A stretch of DNA of 8,455 nt from Candidatus Methylomirabilota bacterium (GCA_016180705.1 JACPAU010000164.1:1-8455); one strand, 5' to 3'; shown: positions 1 through 6,488, counted from the first letter of the stretch. The notes: a model not told the origin generated them from the sequence alone. Made by a program: numbers and translations.

Positions 1-695
1 CTCCGCCCTTCCCCTTCCGCCCGGAACTCCGCGGCGATCCGCTTCCGCTCCGAGATCATCCGCTCGTACACTTTGGTCCGGACGCTCTCCACGTAGTTGA
101 GCCGCTTGATCCGGACGTCCTGCAGCTCGATCCCGTACTGGGGCATGGTCTTCCGCGCCTCGGCGAGAACGGCGCGCGTGATCTCCTCCCGCCCGAGGGC
201 GATCTTCGCCTTGAGCTCTTCCTCCCGCTCCTTGACCGCCTCCTCCAGCACCTCGGCGGGCGGCGCTTGCCAGGTACTGCTCCGGACCAGCTCGATGAGC
301 GGGTGGCCGGAGACGAAGTCCCGCATCACCGAGTCGAGGATGTCGTCCAGCCGGGACTGCGCGCCGGCCTCGGTCGAGACGCTCTCCAGGAATTTCTTGG
401 GGTCGGCGATCCGCCAGCGGGCGGTCGCATCCACCCAGATGAACTCCCGCCCCTTGGTCGGAATCTGGTTCGGGTCCCCATCCCAGATCAGGAGGCGCTT
501 GTCGAACCGCCGGACCTCCTGGACGAAGGGGAGCTTGAGGTGCAGCCCGGCCTCGGTGACCGGCTCGCCGACCGGGCGGCCGAACTGGATGATCACAGCC
601 TGCTCGGACTCGTCGAGGACGTAGAAGGTCCCCGCCACCACCAGGAGCGCCAGGAGGGCGAGCACGCCCCCCGCGATCGCCAGGACCCGCTTCAT
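1..695 (-). CDS. hflC: HflC, SPFH/band-7 regulator of FtsH protease (partial, C-terminus beyond window)
   Basis: Membrane-anchored partner of HflK; in the known family the HflKC complex surrounds the FtsH protease in the inner membrane and modulates its access to substrates. The minus-strand reading frame is open from the ATG at 695 to the window edge, giving 231 codons of a protein usually 280-330 residues long, so the C-terminus is missing. Residues about 4-25 form one hydrophobic anchor. The SPFH domain follows, starting with the family-typical stretch around VIIQFGRPVGEPVTEAGLHL. The last visible part contains RMISERKRIAAEFRAEGEG, a hallmark of HflC. The start codon overlaps the hflK stop in ATGA, which fixes the start and implies translational coupling. 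Identification is firm; only the 3' end is unseen. Confidence 0.95.
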   Translation of the reverse strand, partial: MKRVLAIAGGVLALLALLVVAGTFYVLDESEQAVIIQFGRPVGEPVTEAGLHLKLPFVQEVRRFDKRLLIWDGDPNQIPTKGREFIWVDATARWRIADPKKFLESVSTEAGAQSRLDDILDSVMRDFVSGHPLIELVRSSTWQAPPAEVLEEAVKEREEELKAKIALGREEITRAVLAEARKTMPQYGIELQDVRIKRLNYVESVRTKVYERMISERKRIAAEFRAEGEGR

Positions 696-1750
696 GGCTT
701 CGCCCCTCCCTTGGCCGGGGCGGCGGCCGCCGGGACGCCCGGGCCCAGGGAGAGCCAGGGGACCAACGCCTGCTGCGCCTCGTCCACGATGTAGACATTC
801 TTCGCCTCGGGGAGCACTTCCCCGATCGCCTCCAGGTAGAGGCGCCGGCGCGTCACCTCCTTCGCCTGCCGGTACTCCCCGAGGATGGCCAGGAACCGGT
901 CCGCCTCCCCCTTCGCCTGATTGACCCGCTCGATGCCGTAGCCCTCCGCCTCGGAGACCGTCTTCCCCGCCTCCCCCCGCGCCTTCGGGATCTCGCGGTT
1001 CTGGACCTCCTGGGCCTCGTTGATCCTCCGCTCCCGGTCCTGCCGGGCCTCGTTGACCTCGTTGAAGGCCGGCTTGACCGGATCGGGCGGCGTGACATCC
1101 TGCAGCTCGACGGCCACGACGTGGACGCCGGTCCCGTAGGTGTTCAGGATCGTCTGGAGCTCCTCCTTGACTTCGGCCGCAACGGCCACCCGCCCGACGG
1201 TCAGGACATCGCTGCCGACCCGGTTGCCCACCACGCGCCGCATCACGGCCTCGGACGTATCCCGGAGGGTCTCCTCGGGCTCCCGGAGCCGGAACAGGAA
1301 GGCGACGGGATCCTGGATCCGATACTGCACGATCCACTGGACGTCCAGGACGTTAAGATCGCCCGTGAGCATGAGGGACTCGTCCTGGAACTGCTGGGGG
1401 GAATACTGCGTTCGCCGGCCGGCGGTCTGGGTCCGGAACCCGAACTCCTCCTTCAGGACCCGGGCCGTCTTGACCAGGCGGGCCGTCTCCACCCCGTAGG
1501 GGAACTTGAAATGGAGCCCCGGTCCCTCGATCCGGACCACCTTCCCGAAGCGCTGAACCACCGCCGTCTCCTCCGGGCCGACCGTGTACCAGGAGGACCA
1601 GGCGAGGATGGCTACGATCAGGAGAAGCAGGACCCCCCCAAGCCGCCTCCCCCCGCCGCCCAGACCGGATCGGACTCGGCGAGCCACCGCTTCGAAGTCC
1701 GGGCCGGACCAGCCGCCGAACCCGGACGAGCCTCTGCGTTCCCATTGCAT
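692..1750 (-). CDS. hflK: HflK, SPFH/band-7 regulator of FtsH protease
   Basis: Partner of HflC in the inner-membrane complex that regulates FtsH. The 352-residue product has a Gly/Arg-rich cytoplasmic head (1-36), a single membrane anchor (about 37-55), then the SPFH domain opening with VGPEETAVVQRFGKVVRIEGPGLHFKFP at 57-84. A long charged, probably coiled-coil segment (about 230-305, with NEARQDRERRINEAQ and EAEGYGIERVNQAKGEADRF) is typical of HflK. It ends in an Ala/Gly/Pro-rich tail. E. coli HflK is longer (about 419 residues), mainly because of a longer Gly-rich head. AAGGAG at 1757-1762 lies 6 nt before the ATG and supports the start. It is the first gene of a two-gene operon, with hflC overlapping its stop by 4 nt. 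No clear promoter was recognised upstream. Confidence 0.95.
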   Translation of the reverse strand: MQWERRGSSGFGGWSGPDFEAVARRVRSGLGGGGRRLGGVLLLLIVAILAWSSWYTVGPEETAVVQRFGKVVRIEGPGLHFKFPYGVETARLVKTARVLKEEFGFRTQTAGRRTQYSPQQFQDESLMLTGDLNVLDVQWIVQYRIQDPVAFLFRLREPEETLRDTSEAVMRRVVGNRVGSDVLTVGRVAVAAEVKEELQTILNTYGTGVHVVAVELQDVTPPDPVKPAFNEVNEARQDRERRINEAQEVQNREIPKARGEAGKTVSEAEGYGIERVNQAKGEADRFLAILGEYRQAKEVTRRRLYLEAIGEVLPEAKNVYIVDEAQQALVPWLSLGPGVPAAAAPAKGGAKP

Positions 1751-2014
1751 CGCGCATGCTCCTTCCTGCCCCTCCTCCTCCCGCCCCGCGCGCGCCAGGC
1801 ATGGCAGCGGGATTGGCCGGTACCCTCAGGCCATCCGCGGCCGACGAGACCAGCCGGGGCCTCCACCCCGGGAAGCACCGGCAACCTGCCTGATGTTGAG
1901 GAGGGGCGCTGGACTGAACCAGGGTTACCGAAACGCTCTACTGGCGGACCCAGCCCTGCGGTAGTCTTCCGGAGATCCTGGCCGGCCCCCACGGGCCGTG
2001 AATGGGCAACCGGG

Positions 2015-2059
2015 TGGTGGGCGGTACTGGGGTCCAACCAGTGGCCTCTGCCGTGTGAA
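2015..2059 (-). pseudogene. tRNA-Val(CAC) 3'-half remnant, attachment-site-like
   Basis: Read on the minus strand this has the exact geometry of a tRNA 3' half. It contains an anticodon loop TTCACAC (2059-2053, anticodon CAC), the 3' anticodon-stem strand GGCAG, a 5-nt variable loop AGGCC, a perfect T-stem ACTGG/CCAGT around a 7-nt loop (2042-2026), the 7-nt acceptor strand ACCGCCC (2025-2019), a discriminator A and an encoded CCA (2017-2015). The 5' half is absent: the bases before the anticodon loop (GAGGG) cannot pair with GGCAG and no D-arm is found. The T-loop reads TTGGACC instead of TTCRANY, so conserved C56 is lost. Similarity starting exactly at the anticodon loop is what tyrosine-recombinase attachment cores in tRNA genes look like. 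It is not a functional tRNA. Confidence 0.7.
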
Positions 2060-2092
2060 CCCTCCCACCTTGTAGACAGGCTTGCACGAGAG

Positions 2093-2120
2093 CCGCCGGG
2101 AAGTCAACCATTTCCGGCGG
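2093..2120. repeat. Stem-loop next to the tRNA remnant
   Basis: CCGCCGGGAA at 2093-2102 pairs with TTTCCGGCGG at 2111-2120 (10 bp with one G-T), leaving an 8-nt loop. No T-run follows on either strand, so it is not a standard terminator. It sits about 30 nt upstream of the tRNA-Val fragment in the minus direction. Confidence 0.5.
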
Positions 2121-2376
2121 ATTTCGTTTACCCGAGGGTCGGCAGCCATTTTGGTTTGGGTGGGGTCTTGGGGGGCTGTCGAGTTTGGCCGGAACTCGCA
2201 AGCTTTCGTCCCTGTTCGCAGGAATTCGGCGCCTCTGAGCTAGGCGATCCGCAACCTTCTGGGGCTTCTCTTGCGTCCCTCCCGTCCCGGGGCCTCCATC
2301 CGGGCACGGTGCGTTTCGCTCCTTCAGGGGTGGGCTCAGCAGATCCTGTTATGCCCAGGGCGGCAAGGCCGGGCTG

Positions 2377-2640
2377 TTACTTGATGGCGGCCTGGCCAGG
2401 TCCCCGGAGAGCCTTATAGGGCGTCCCCAACCATCGCAAACGGTCCCCCTCTTCCTCCGCTGGCAGCATGTCGCCTAAGGTGATAGAGACTTCCTCCTCC
2501 CATTCCCCCCACTTCTCGCTTAGCTTCCGCTTACGCGACCATTCCCCCGAGGGCGATCACCAAGTCGAGGTCCTGTAGCCCCTCGGGCCCGGCATACTTC
2601 GCCGGAAAGCCCCTGGGGCTTGAGGATCTAACTACCTGAC
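2377..2640 (-). pseudogene. Frameshifted coding relic, unrecognised
   Basis: Two minus-strand frames, each with protein-like composition, abut at a run of five C on the plus strand (2544-2548). The upstream frame reads ...GPEGLQDLDLVIALGG and stops at 2531-2533. The downstream frame is open from 2556 to a TAA at 2377-2379 and contains SEKWGEWEEEVSITLGDMLP and ends GPGQAAIK. Removing one base from the homopolymer joins them into one frame of at least 85 codons. Neither part has a convincing start codon or ribosome binding site. The DLDL motif is weakly reminiscent of small nucleotidyltransferase-fold proteins, but I do not recognise the family. Chance open frames are common at this G+C, so confidence is low. 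Confidence 0.25.
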
Positions 2641-2757
2641 ATTTTGGATTGGGTGTAGGAGATTGTAGGCGGTTGGTGGCCGGATCTACTTGAATGCAAA
2701 GGCGAAACTCCTGATTGGTTCTTTACACTGTGACGTTTGCTCCACCAGAGAGGTCAG

Positions 2758-2789
2758 GGGGTTCCGGTTTACGGCCGGAACCCCTTTTT
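2758..2789 (+). terminator. Rho-independent terminator, plus strand
   Basis: A perfect 10-bp stem, GGGGTTCCGG (2758-2767) with CCGGAACCCC (2775-2784), encloses a 7-nt loop and is followed by TTTTT (2785-2789). The T-run exists only in the plus-strand reading. The opposite strand, which carries DinB ending at 2803, has the hairpin but no U-tract after it. No plus-strand gene is visible upstream. Confidence 0.75.
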
Positions 2790-2802
2790 AGTTCCAGGGG
2801 CT

Positions 2803-3333
2803 TCATCTGGGCAGGCGCTTGCAGAGCCATCGGATCTGGCCCCGGTGGTTGATCTCGTCCTCGAGGACGTGGAACCACTTGAAGTAGTTGTTGGTCGGGT
2901 GCGCTCCCCAGAAGGGGCTCTGCTCGTAGAGCCAGTCGTCGCGCCGCCGGGCGAGCTCCCCCAGCGTTTTCTGTCGGACGTCCCCCAGCACCTGCGAATA
3001 GTACTCGAGCGGGTGACCTCGATTTTCCCTCCGGGCTCGTTCGCCGAGATCGAGAAACGTCCCCCACTGCGCCCTTTCCTCGGCATTGAGCTCCCGGCCC
3101 TCGAACGTCTGCACCTGGTAGACCATCTCCACGGCGGCGATGTGGCCCAGCAGGGCCCCGATCGTGTTGCTCCGGGGGTCGTGCAGGTGGTCGATCTGGC
3201 CGGGCGTGAGGCCCTGCACGGCGTCAAGCGTGGTGAGGCGCGCATAGTTCATCATCACCACGAGCCGACCGATCTGGGGTGTGAAGCCGGGGATGTCCTG
3301 GATCAGGAACGGGTTTCCGGGAGTGCTCGCCAT
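2803..3333 (-). CDS. DinB-family (DinB/YfiT four-helix) protein
   Basis: A 176-residue protein of the DinB superfamily, four-helix-bundle proteins that usually bind a divalent metal through three His residues; many act as thiol-dependent transferases or hydrolases, and most are uncharacterised. Seen here: the first-helix motif NTIGALLGHIAAVEMVY with candidate ligand H64, and the C-terminal signature FHVLEDEINHRGQIRWL with H163. The middle ligand, usually His in an H-E-x-x-H-R-G-Q pattern, is D159 here, as I recall from some DUF664-like members. Length fits the family. GGAGG lies 8 nt before the ATG. It starts 21 nt after the broken oxidase-like gene on the same strand, so the two were probably co-transcribed. 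The substrate is unknown. Confidence 0.85.
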   Translation of the reverse strand: MASTPGNPFLIQDIPGFTPQIGRLVVMMNYARLTTLDAVQGLTPGQIDHLHDPRSNTIGALLGHIAAVEMVYQVQTFEGRELNAEERAQWGTFLDLGERARRENRGHPLEYYSQVLGDVRQKTLGELARRRDDWLYEQSPFWGAHPTNNYFKWFHVLEDEINHRGQIRWLCKRLPR

Positions 3334-3354
3334 GGCCGACGCCTCCGCCGGGCG

Positions 3355-4330
3355 CTACACCACGTCCGCGAACATGCTTTTGTAGTGGCGGTACCAGTCG
3401 CTCTGGAACCGCTCCTCGGGGTCGTACGTCCGCTTCCACCGGAGGAACTCGGGGAACTGCGGGTAGCAGGTCTCCACCTGTCGCCGGGTGGCCCACCGGT
3501 GGTAGGTGAGGTAGTAGCTCCCTCCATACGCGATCGCCAGGTCAATCAGGCTGCGGAAAGCACGCCCGGCCCGGTCGAGTCCCTGCGGCGTGTGCACGAC
3601 GTGCAGGTTGAAGATGATGCAGGCATAGGGCTGCCGGGCCCAGGCCAGGAACGACTCGTCGTCCTTCTCGATGAGCCGGATGGTCCCGTAGCTCACCTCC
3701 ATCCGATTCTGGCGGAACTCTTTCCGGACATCGCCGAGGAAGGGGGTGAGCGCCTGGCGGGGTACGTAGATCTCGGTGATCATCTCCGTGGCCCGATCGG
3801 CGGCGCCGAGGCGCTGGTCCAGCCACTGGTGGTAGTTGTCGAGATAGAGGCTCAGTTGGTGCGTGTCCGACCAGTAGGTCTGGCCCGACGTCGAGAGATA
3901 GAAGGCCGCGTACTCCTCGAAGGCTCTCCGCTTGTCGGTGTGAGAGAGGTAGAGGAGGCGCTTCCAGTCCTCCTCGGCCCGACGTCGAGAGATAGAAGGC
4001 CGCGTACTCCTCGAAGGCTCTCCGCTTGTCGGTGTGAGAGAGGTAGAGGAGGCGCTTCCAGTCCTCCTCGCCAAGTTCCTTCCGGCCCTCCGCGATGGGC
4101 GTCCAGAAATGGGGCCGGAAGCGCAGTCCCCGGTCCTCCAGTTCCCGGTAGAGCTGGACGATCCGCCCTTCCAGCTCGGTCCCCTCGATCTGGAGGTGCA
4201 GATCGCACATCCGCAGGTCGAGGAGCCTCTCATCCGCCCAGCCGGCCCATGCGGGCTCCGGCGGTGGACCGGGGGGAGGGCTGCCCCCCCGACGAGATAC
4301 GAGAGACTTCATACCGCCTGCCATTTCCAC
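3355..4330 (-). pseudogene. Broken chimeric gene: metallopeptidase-like N-terminus joined to FAD-linked oxidase C-terminal half, frameshifted
   Basis: Starts considered are GTG 4330, ATG 4324 or ATG 4312. The first frame encodes a Pro-rich leader, then (residues about 31-76) WADERLLDLRMCDLHLQIEG and ...RELEDRGLRFRPHFW. This matches what I recall of the N-terminus of putative zinc-binding metallopeptidases (PF15887), which should continue LSDEWF...; here the zinc-binding part is absent. From T77 (about 4102) the sequence instead reads like the C-terminal half of an FAD-binding_4 type oxidase: DKRRAFEEYAAFYLSTSGQ, YWSDTHQLSLYLDNYHQW, TEMITEIYVPRQALTPFLGD, GGSYYLTYHRWATRRQ and the terminal YDPEERFQSDWYRH. 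The N-terminal FAD-binding domain is missing. A 94-bp tandem duplication shifts the frame, so the unshifted frame ends at 3542 after 262 codons and the oxidase tail continues in another frame to TAG at 3355. Without one copy, a continuous 293-residue frame is restored. Oxidase identity is solid; peptidase identity is moderate. An assembly error remains possible. Confidence 0.75.
3882..4069. repeat. Perfect 94-bp direct tandem duplication
   Basis: Bases 3882-3975 and 3976-4069 are identical over all 94 positions, and one further base (4070, equal to 3976) also matches. 94 is not a multiple of three, so the duplication alone breaks the reading frame of the gene it lies in. The duplicated minus-strand peptide runs from about EEDWKRLLYLSH to AAFYLSTSG and is present in both frames. 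The absence of any divergence means a very recent event or an assembly artefact. Confidence 0.97.
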
Positions 4331-4405
4331 CCCGGCCGCAAGGGGAGCGGGCCGGAACCGCGCCCTTTCCCTGGCGGCTCAGGCCCTCGTCCGATGGCCG
4401 AAGGC

Positions 4406-4435
4406 AGTATACCCACCAGGGAAGGGGGCGGACAA
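4406..4435 (-). promoter_or_regulatory. Candidate sigma-70 promoter for the chimeric gene/DinB unit
   Basis: On the minus strand, TTGTCC (4435-4430) and TATACT (4411-4406) are separated by 18 nt. The -10 box matches 5 of 6 consensus bases and the -35 box 4 of 6. The predicted start near 4399 leaves a leader of about 70-90 nt before the possible start codons. The match stands out in a very G+C-rich gap. Confidence 0.4.
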
Positions 4436-4591
4436 CCTCGCTCCGCGCCGGTGGGACCCCGTTCGAGGACCGGCCGCGGCCGAATCTCCTCCCCGCCCCC
4501 GGGCATCTTCTAGGGTGACCCTCTCGGTCCACTGTCATCGGCGGGAGTCGGGCGGAGAGGGGCCGGCCTTTGCCTGCTGAGGTGTTGTCGG

Positions 4592-5302
4592 ATGAACTGG
4601 TTGGCGGCCCTCTCCGGGCCGTTCGGGTACTCGACGCTCTTCCTCGGGCTGGCCCTGGAATACCTGGGCCTCCCCATCCCGGGCGAGAGCATCCTGCTCG
4701 TCGGAGGCCTGCTGGCCGGCCAGGGTTACCTCCGCTTGAACCTGGCCCTCCCCCTGATGCTGCTCGCGGTCCTGGCTGCCGACAGCCTCTGGTTCTGGCT
4801 CGGCCGGCGGCGTGGCTCCGGCGTGGTCCGGGCGGTCTGCCGCTTCACGCGGAACTCCAGCGGCTGCGTGAGCAGGGTCGAGCGGACGTACCAGCGGCTG
4901 GGTCTCGCGTCCATCCTGGTGGGGAAGTTCCTGCCCGGCATCCGCCAGCTCATCCCCGCTCTGGCGGGCACCTTCCGCGTCCCCTACCCCCTCTTCTTCC
5001 TCCTGGACGTTGTCGGGACGAGCGCCTGGGTCCTGGTCTTCTGGATGGTCGGGCGCACGCTGGGGGGGATGCCCCCCTGGGACCTGTCGCCCGGGGCGCT
5101 CCTCTTTGCCGCTGCCTCCCTTACGGTGGTGGGCGTTGTCGGATGGAGGGTCTGGCCGCGGCGGCGCGGGAGCGGCGGCGGCTCGCCGGCCGACTGCGGG
5201 GACTGCGGCCAACAGGAGAGGCAGGCCGCCCCCGGCGAGCCCCCCGTCCAGCGTCTCGACGCCGCCCCCGCTGGTCCCGAGCGCACCCCTGGAATCGGCT
5301 GA
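4592..5302 (+). CDS. DedA-family (VTT domain) inner-membrane protein
   Basis: DedA/VTT proteins are polytopic inner-membrane proteins; characterised members act as lipid-carrier or phospholipid flippases and affect membrane potential and envelope integrity. The 236-residue product shows the family layout: a reentrant N-terminal segment with E23 and the LPIPGES motif (27-33), hydrophobic stretch 50-70 with D63, the signature GKFLPGIRQLIPALAG (111-126) with R118, and hydrophobic segments about 133-153 and 167-187. The position equivalent to the first conserved Arg of the R-F-x-P-x-x-R pattern is K112. The tail (190-236) is hydrophilic, not part of the core domain, and carries a CGDC pair (202-205). 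GAGGTG at 4579-4584 lies 7 nt before the ATG. It is divergent from the chimeric gene and probably monocistronic, since a terminator follows at 5444. Confidence 0.9.
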   Translation: MNWLAALSGPFGYSTLFLGLALEYLGLPIPGESILLVGGLLAGQGYLRLNLALPLMLLAVLAADSLWFWLGRRRGSGVVRAVCRFTRNSSGCVSRVERTYQRLGLASILVGKFLPGIRQLIPALAGTFRVPYPLFFLLDVVGTSAWVLVFWMVGRTLGGMPPWDLSPGALLFAAASLTVVGVVGWRVWPRRRGSGGGSPADCGDCGQQERQAAPGEPPVQRLDAAPAGPERTPGIG

Positions 5303-5330
5303 CCTAGATCTCCGTAAGCACACAGCGAAG

Positions 5331-5361
5331 ATTTGCAGAATTGGGAAGAAAAATTGCAAAT
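5331..5361 (+). promoter_or_regulatory. AT-rich inverted repeat containing a sigma-54-like motif
   Basis: ATTTGCA (5331-5337) and TGCAAAT (5355-5361) form a perfect 7-bp inverted repeat with a 17-nt spacer, in an AT-rich patch unlike its surroundings. Within it, GG (5344-5345) and GC (5356-5357) are spaced by exactly 10 nt, and the -12 box TTGCA is complete, as in sigma-54 promoters. The rest of the -24 box is a poor match. It may be an operator, a promoter, or both. Confidence 0.3.
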
Positions 5362-5443
5362 ATGGGATTGTCCTATGGGATGGGGTCCCCTATGAGTGGA
5401 GCGGCCGGATCGCGCTCTCGGGGGGGAGGGAGCGATCAGGAAG

Positions 5444-5480
5444 GAAGCCCGGGGAGGAGCAGTTCCCCGGGCTTCTTCTC
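5444..5480 (+). terminator. Strong rho-independent terminator
   Basis: A perfect 12-bp stem, GAAGCCCGGGGA (5444-5455) with TCCCCGGGCTTC (5464-5475), has an 8-nt loop and a T-rich tail TTCTC. It lies 140 nt downstream of the DedA stop and 140 nt upstream of the aldolase start. It would end DedA transcripts, or a short transcript from the AT-rich patch at 5331-5361. Confidence 0.7.
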
Positions 5481-5533
5481 TTGCCGCTTCCTTTCCGCTG
5501 CCGCTTCCCTTCCGCCGGCCCCGCCCCCTCCGA

Positions 5534-5562
5534 TTGACATCCCGCTGGCCCAACGGTACCCT
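5534..5562 (+). promoter_or_regulatory. Sigma-70 promoter for the aldolase gene
   Basis: A consensus -35 box TTGACA (5534-5539), a 17-nt spacer and TACCCT (5557-5562) as the -10 box, which keeps the critical T-A....T bases. The predicted start is near 5569, leaving a leader of about 50 nt before the ATG at 5620. Because it lies after the terminator, the aldolase appears to be transcribed independently of DedA. Confidence 0.6.
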
Positions 5563-5619
5563 TTCTCTGCCTGATCGCCTCCTCTCCGCCCCGCCGCTGC
5601 CCGTCATGCAGGAGGCAAG

Positions 5620-6399
5620 ATGCGCGAGAACCGGGTGAAGCGCCTGTTGAAGGACGGCAGACCGGCTGTCGGCACCTGGTTGAACATCGGGAGCCCGATT
5701 ACCGCGGAAGCGGTGGCCGCGCTGGGCTTCGACTGGCTGGTCGTGGACATGGAGCACAGCCCGATCGGGATCGAGACCGCGACGGCGATGTTCCAGGCCG
5801 TCGGGGGGATGGGGTGTGCCCCGATGGTGCGGATCCCGGCCAACACCGAGGAGAACTTCAAGCGGGTCCTGGACGCGGGGGCGTGGGGGGTCGTGGTGCC
5901 GATGGTGCGGACGGCGGACGAGGCGGCTGCCGCCGTCGAGTGGTGCCGGTACCCCCCCGCGGGGAAGCGGAGCATGGCCGCCAGCCCCCGGCACGCCCGC
6001 GCCTTCGGCACGGATGCCAAGACCTACTTCGCCCGGGCGAACGACGAGATCGTCCTGGTGATCCAGCTGGAGGACATCGAGGCGGTCCGCCGGGCCGACC
6101 CCATCCTGAAGGTCCCCGGCCTCGACGCCTGCTTCATCGGCCCCACCGACCTGTCGGCCTCCATGGGCCTCAGGCCTGGCTACGAGCAGAAGGATCCCGC
6201 CTTCGAGGAAGCGCTCCGGATGGTCCGCGACGCCGCAAAGCGTCAGGGCGTCGCGTCCGGGATCCATACCGGCAACGCGGCGGTCCTCAATCAGCGGATC
6301 GAGGAGGGATTCCAGTTCGTCGCCCTCTGGAGCGACATCAACTTCATGCTGCAGGCGATGCGGGCCGAGCTGGCGAAGGTGGAGCGCCGGCTGGCCTGA
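5620..6399 (+). CDS. HpcH/HpaI-family class II aldolase
   Basis: Metal-dependent class II pyruvate aldolase that reversibly cleaves 2-oxo-hydroxy acids into pyruvate and an aldehyde; family members include 4-hydroxy-2-oxoheptanedioate aldolase (HpaI) and 2-dehydro-3-deoxyglucarate aldolase (GarL). The 259-residue length is standard. Catalytic features are all present: H46 in DWLVVDMEHSPIG, R71 in MVRIPANTEENF, metal ligands E151 (VIQLED) and D177 (FIGPTDLSASMG), and the glycine-rich AGAWGVVVPMV (86-96). GIHTGNA (214-220) and the terminal DINFML fit the barrel. AGGAGG at 5610-5615 lies 4 nt before the ATG. It has its own promoter, and its neighbours give no pathway, so the aldehyde substrate cannot be assigned. 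The small gene at 6489 converges on it. Confidence 0.93.
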   Translation: MRENRVKRLLKDGRPAVGTWLNIGSPITAEAVAALGFDWLVVDMEHSPIGIETATAMFQAVGGMGCAPMVRIPANTEENFKRVLDAGAWGVVVPMVRTADEAAAAVEWCRYPPAGKRSMAASPRHARAFGTDAKTYFARANDEIVLVIQLEDIEAVRRADPILKVPGLDACFIGPTDLSASMGLRPGYEQKDPAFEEALRMVRDAAKRQGVASGIHTGNAAVLNQRIEEGFQFVALWSDINFMLQAMRAELAKVERRLA

Positions 6400-6488
6400 G
6401 CGCGCCCCGGGGCCGTCCGCCGGCGGCTCGTGGCGGGGACCGGTCTCGGCCGGGAGGCGGGGGGGTTGGGCGGCGAGAGGGACGCGGA

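Larger units (their letters stand above)
1751..2802. other. Gene-poor region with relics
   Basis: About 1.05 kb between the hflK start and the DinB stop without an intact gene on either strand. Open frames exist, including a long plus-strand one that runs through the antisense of hflK, but none has a plausible product or start. Identifiable contents are the tRNA-Val 3' half (2015-2059), a stem-loop beside it (2093-2120), a frameshifted coding relic (about 2377-2640), a short palindrome with arms AAGCCCC/GGGGCTT (2607-2621), and a plus-strand terminator (2758-2789). The right part (about 2620-2750) is visibly less G+C-rich than the flanking genes. The mixture looks like the eroded remains of an inserted segment; that is inference. 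Confidence 0.5.

Noticed and set aside
1884..1950. Possible second tRNA-like remnant on the minus strand (GTAGAGCG ... GGTTCAGTCCAG)
   Set aside because: A D-stem-like and a T-arm-like piece occur in order, but the T-loop is one base short and the anticodon and acceptor stems do not pair. Not supportable without a covariance-model search.
1938..2201. 87-codon minus-strand frame as a possible integrase tail next to the tRNA remnant
   Set aside because: It lacks the R-H-R-Y catalytic motifs of tyrosine recombinases, is Pro-rich, and reads straight through the tRNA fragment, so an integrase cannot be claimed.
1121..2419. 432-codon open frame on the plus strand across hflK and the gene-poor region
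   Set aside because: It is antisense to hflK and has low-complexity Pro/Gly/Arg composition. Its only familiar-looking stretch (LGSNQWPLPCE) is the reverse reading of the tRNA-Val fragment.
2607..2621. Palindrome AAGCCCC-T-GGGGCTT as a terminator
   Set aside because: No T-run follows on either strand; it is short and may be chance in this composition.
2690..2791. Short plus-strand frame from TTG 2690 to TAG 2789 just before the 2758 terminator
   Set aside because: It runs through the terminator stem, has no ribosome binding site, and the product resembles nothing recognisable.
2737..4518. 593-codon open frame on the plus strand opposite DinB and the broken oxidase
   Set aside because: It starts in the terminator hairpin and mirrors two recognisable minus-strand proteins. 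Long antisense frames are expected at this G+C content.
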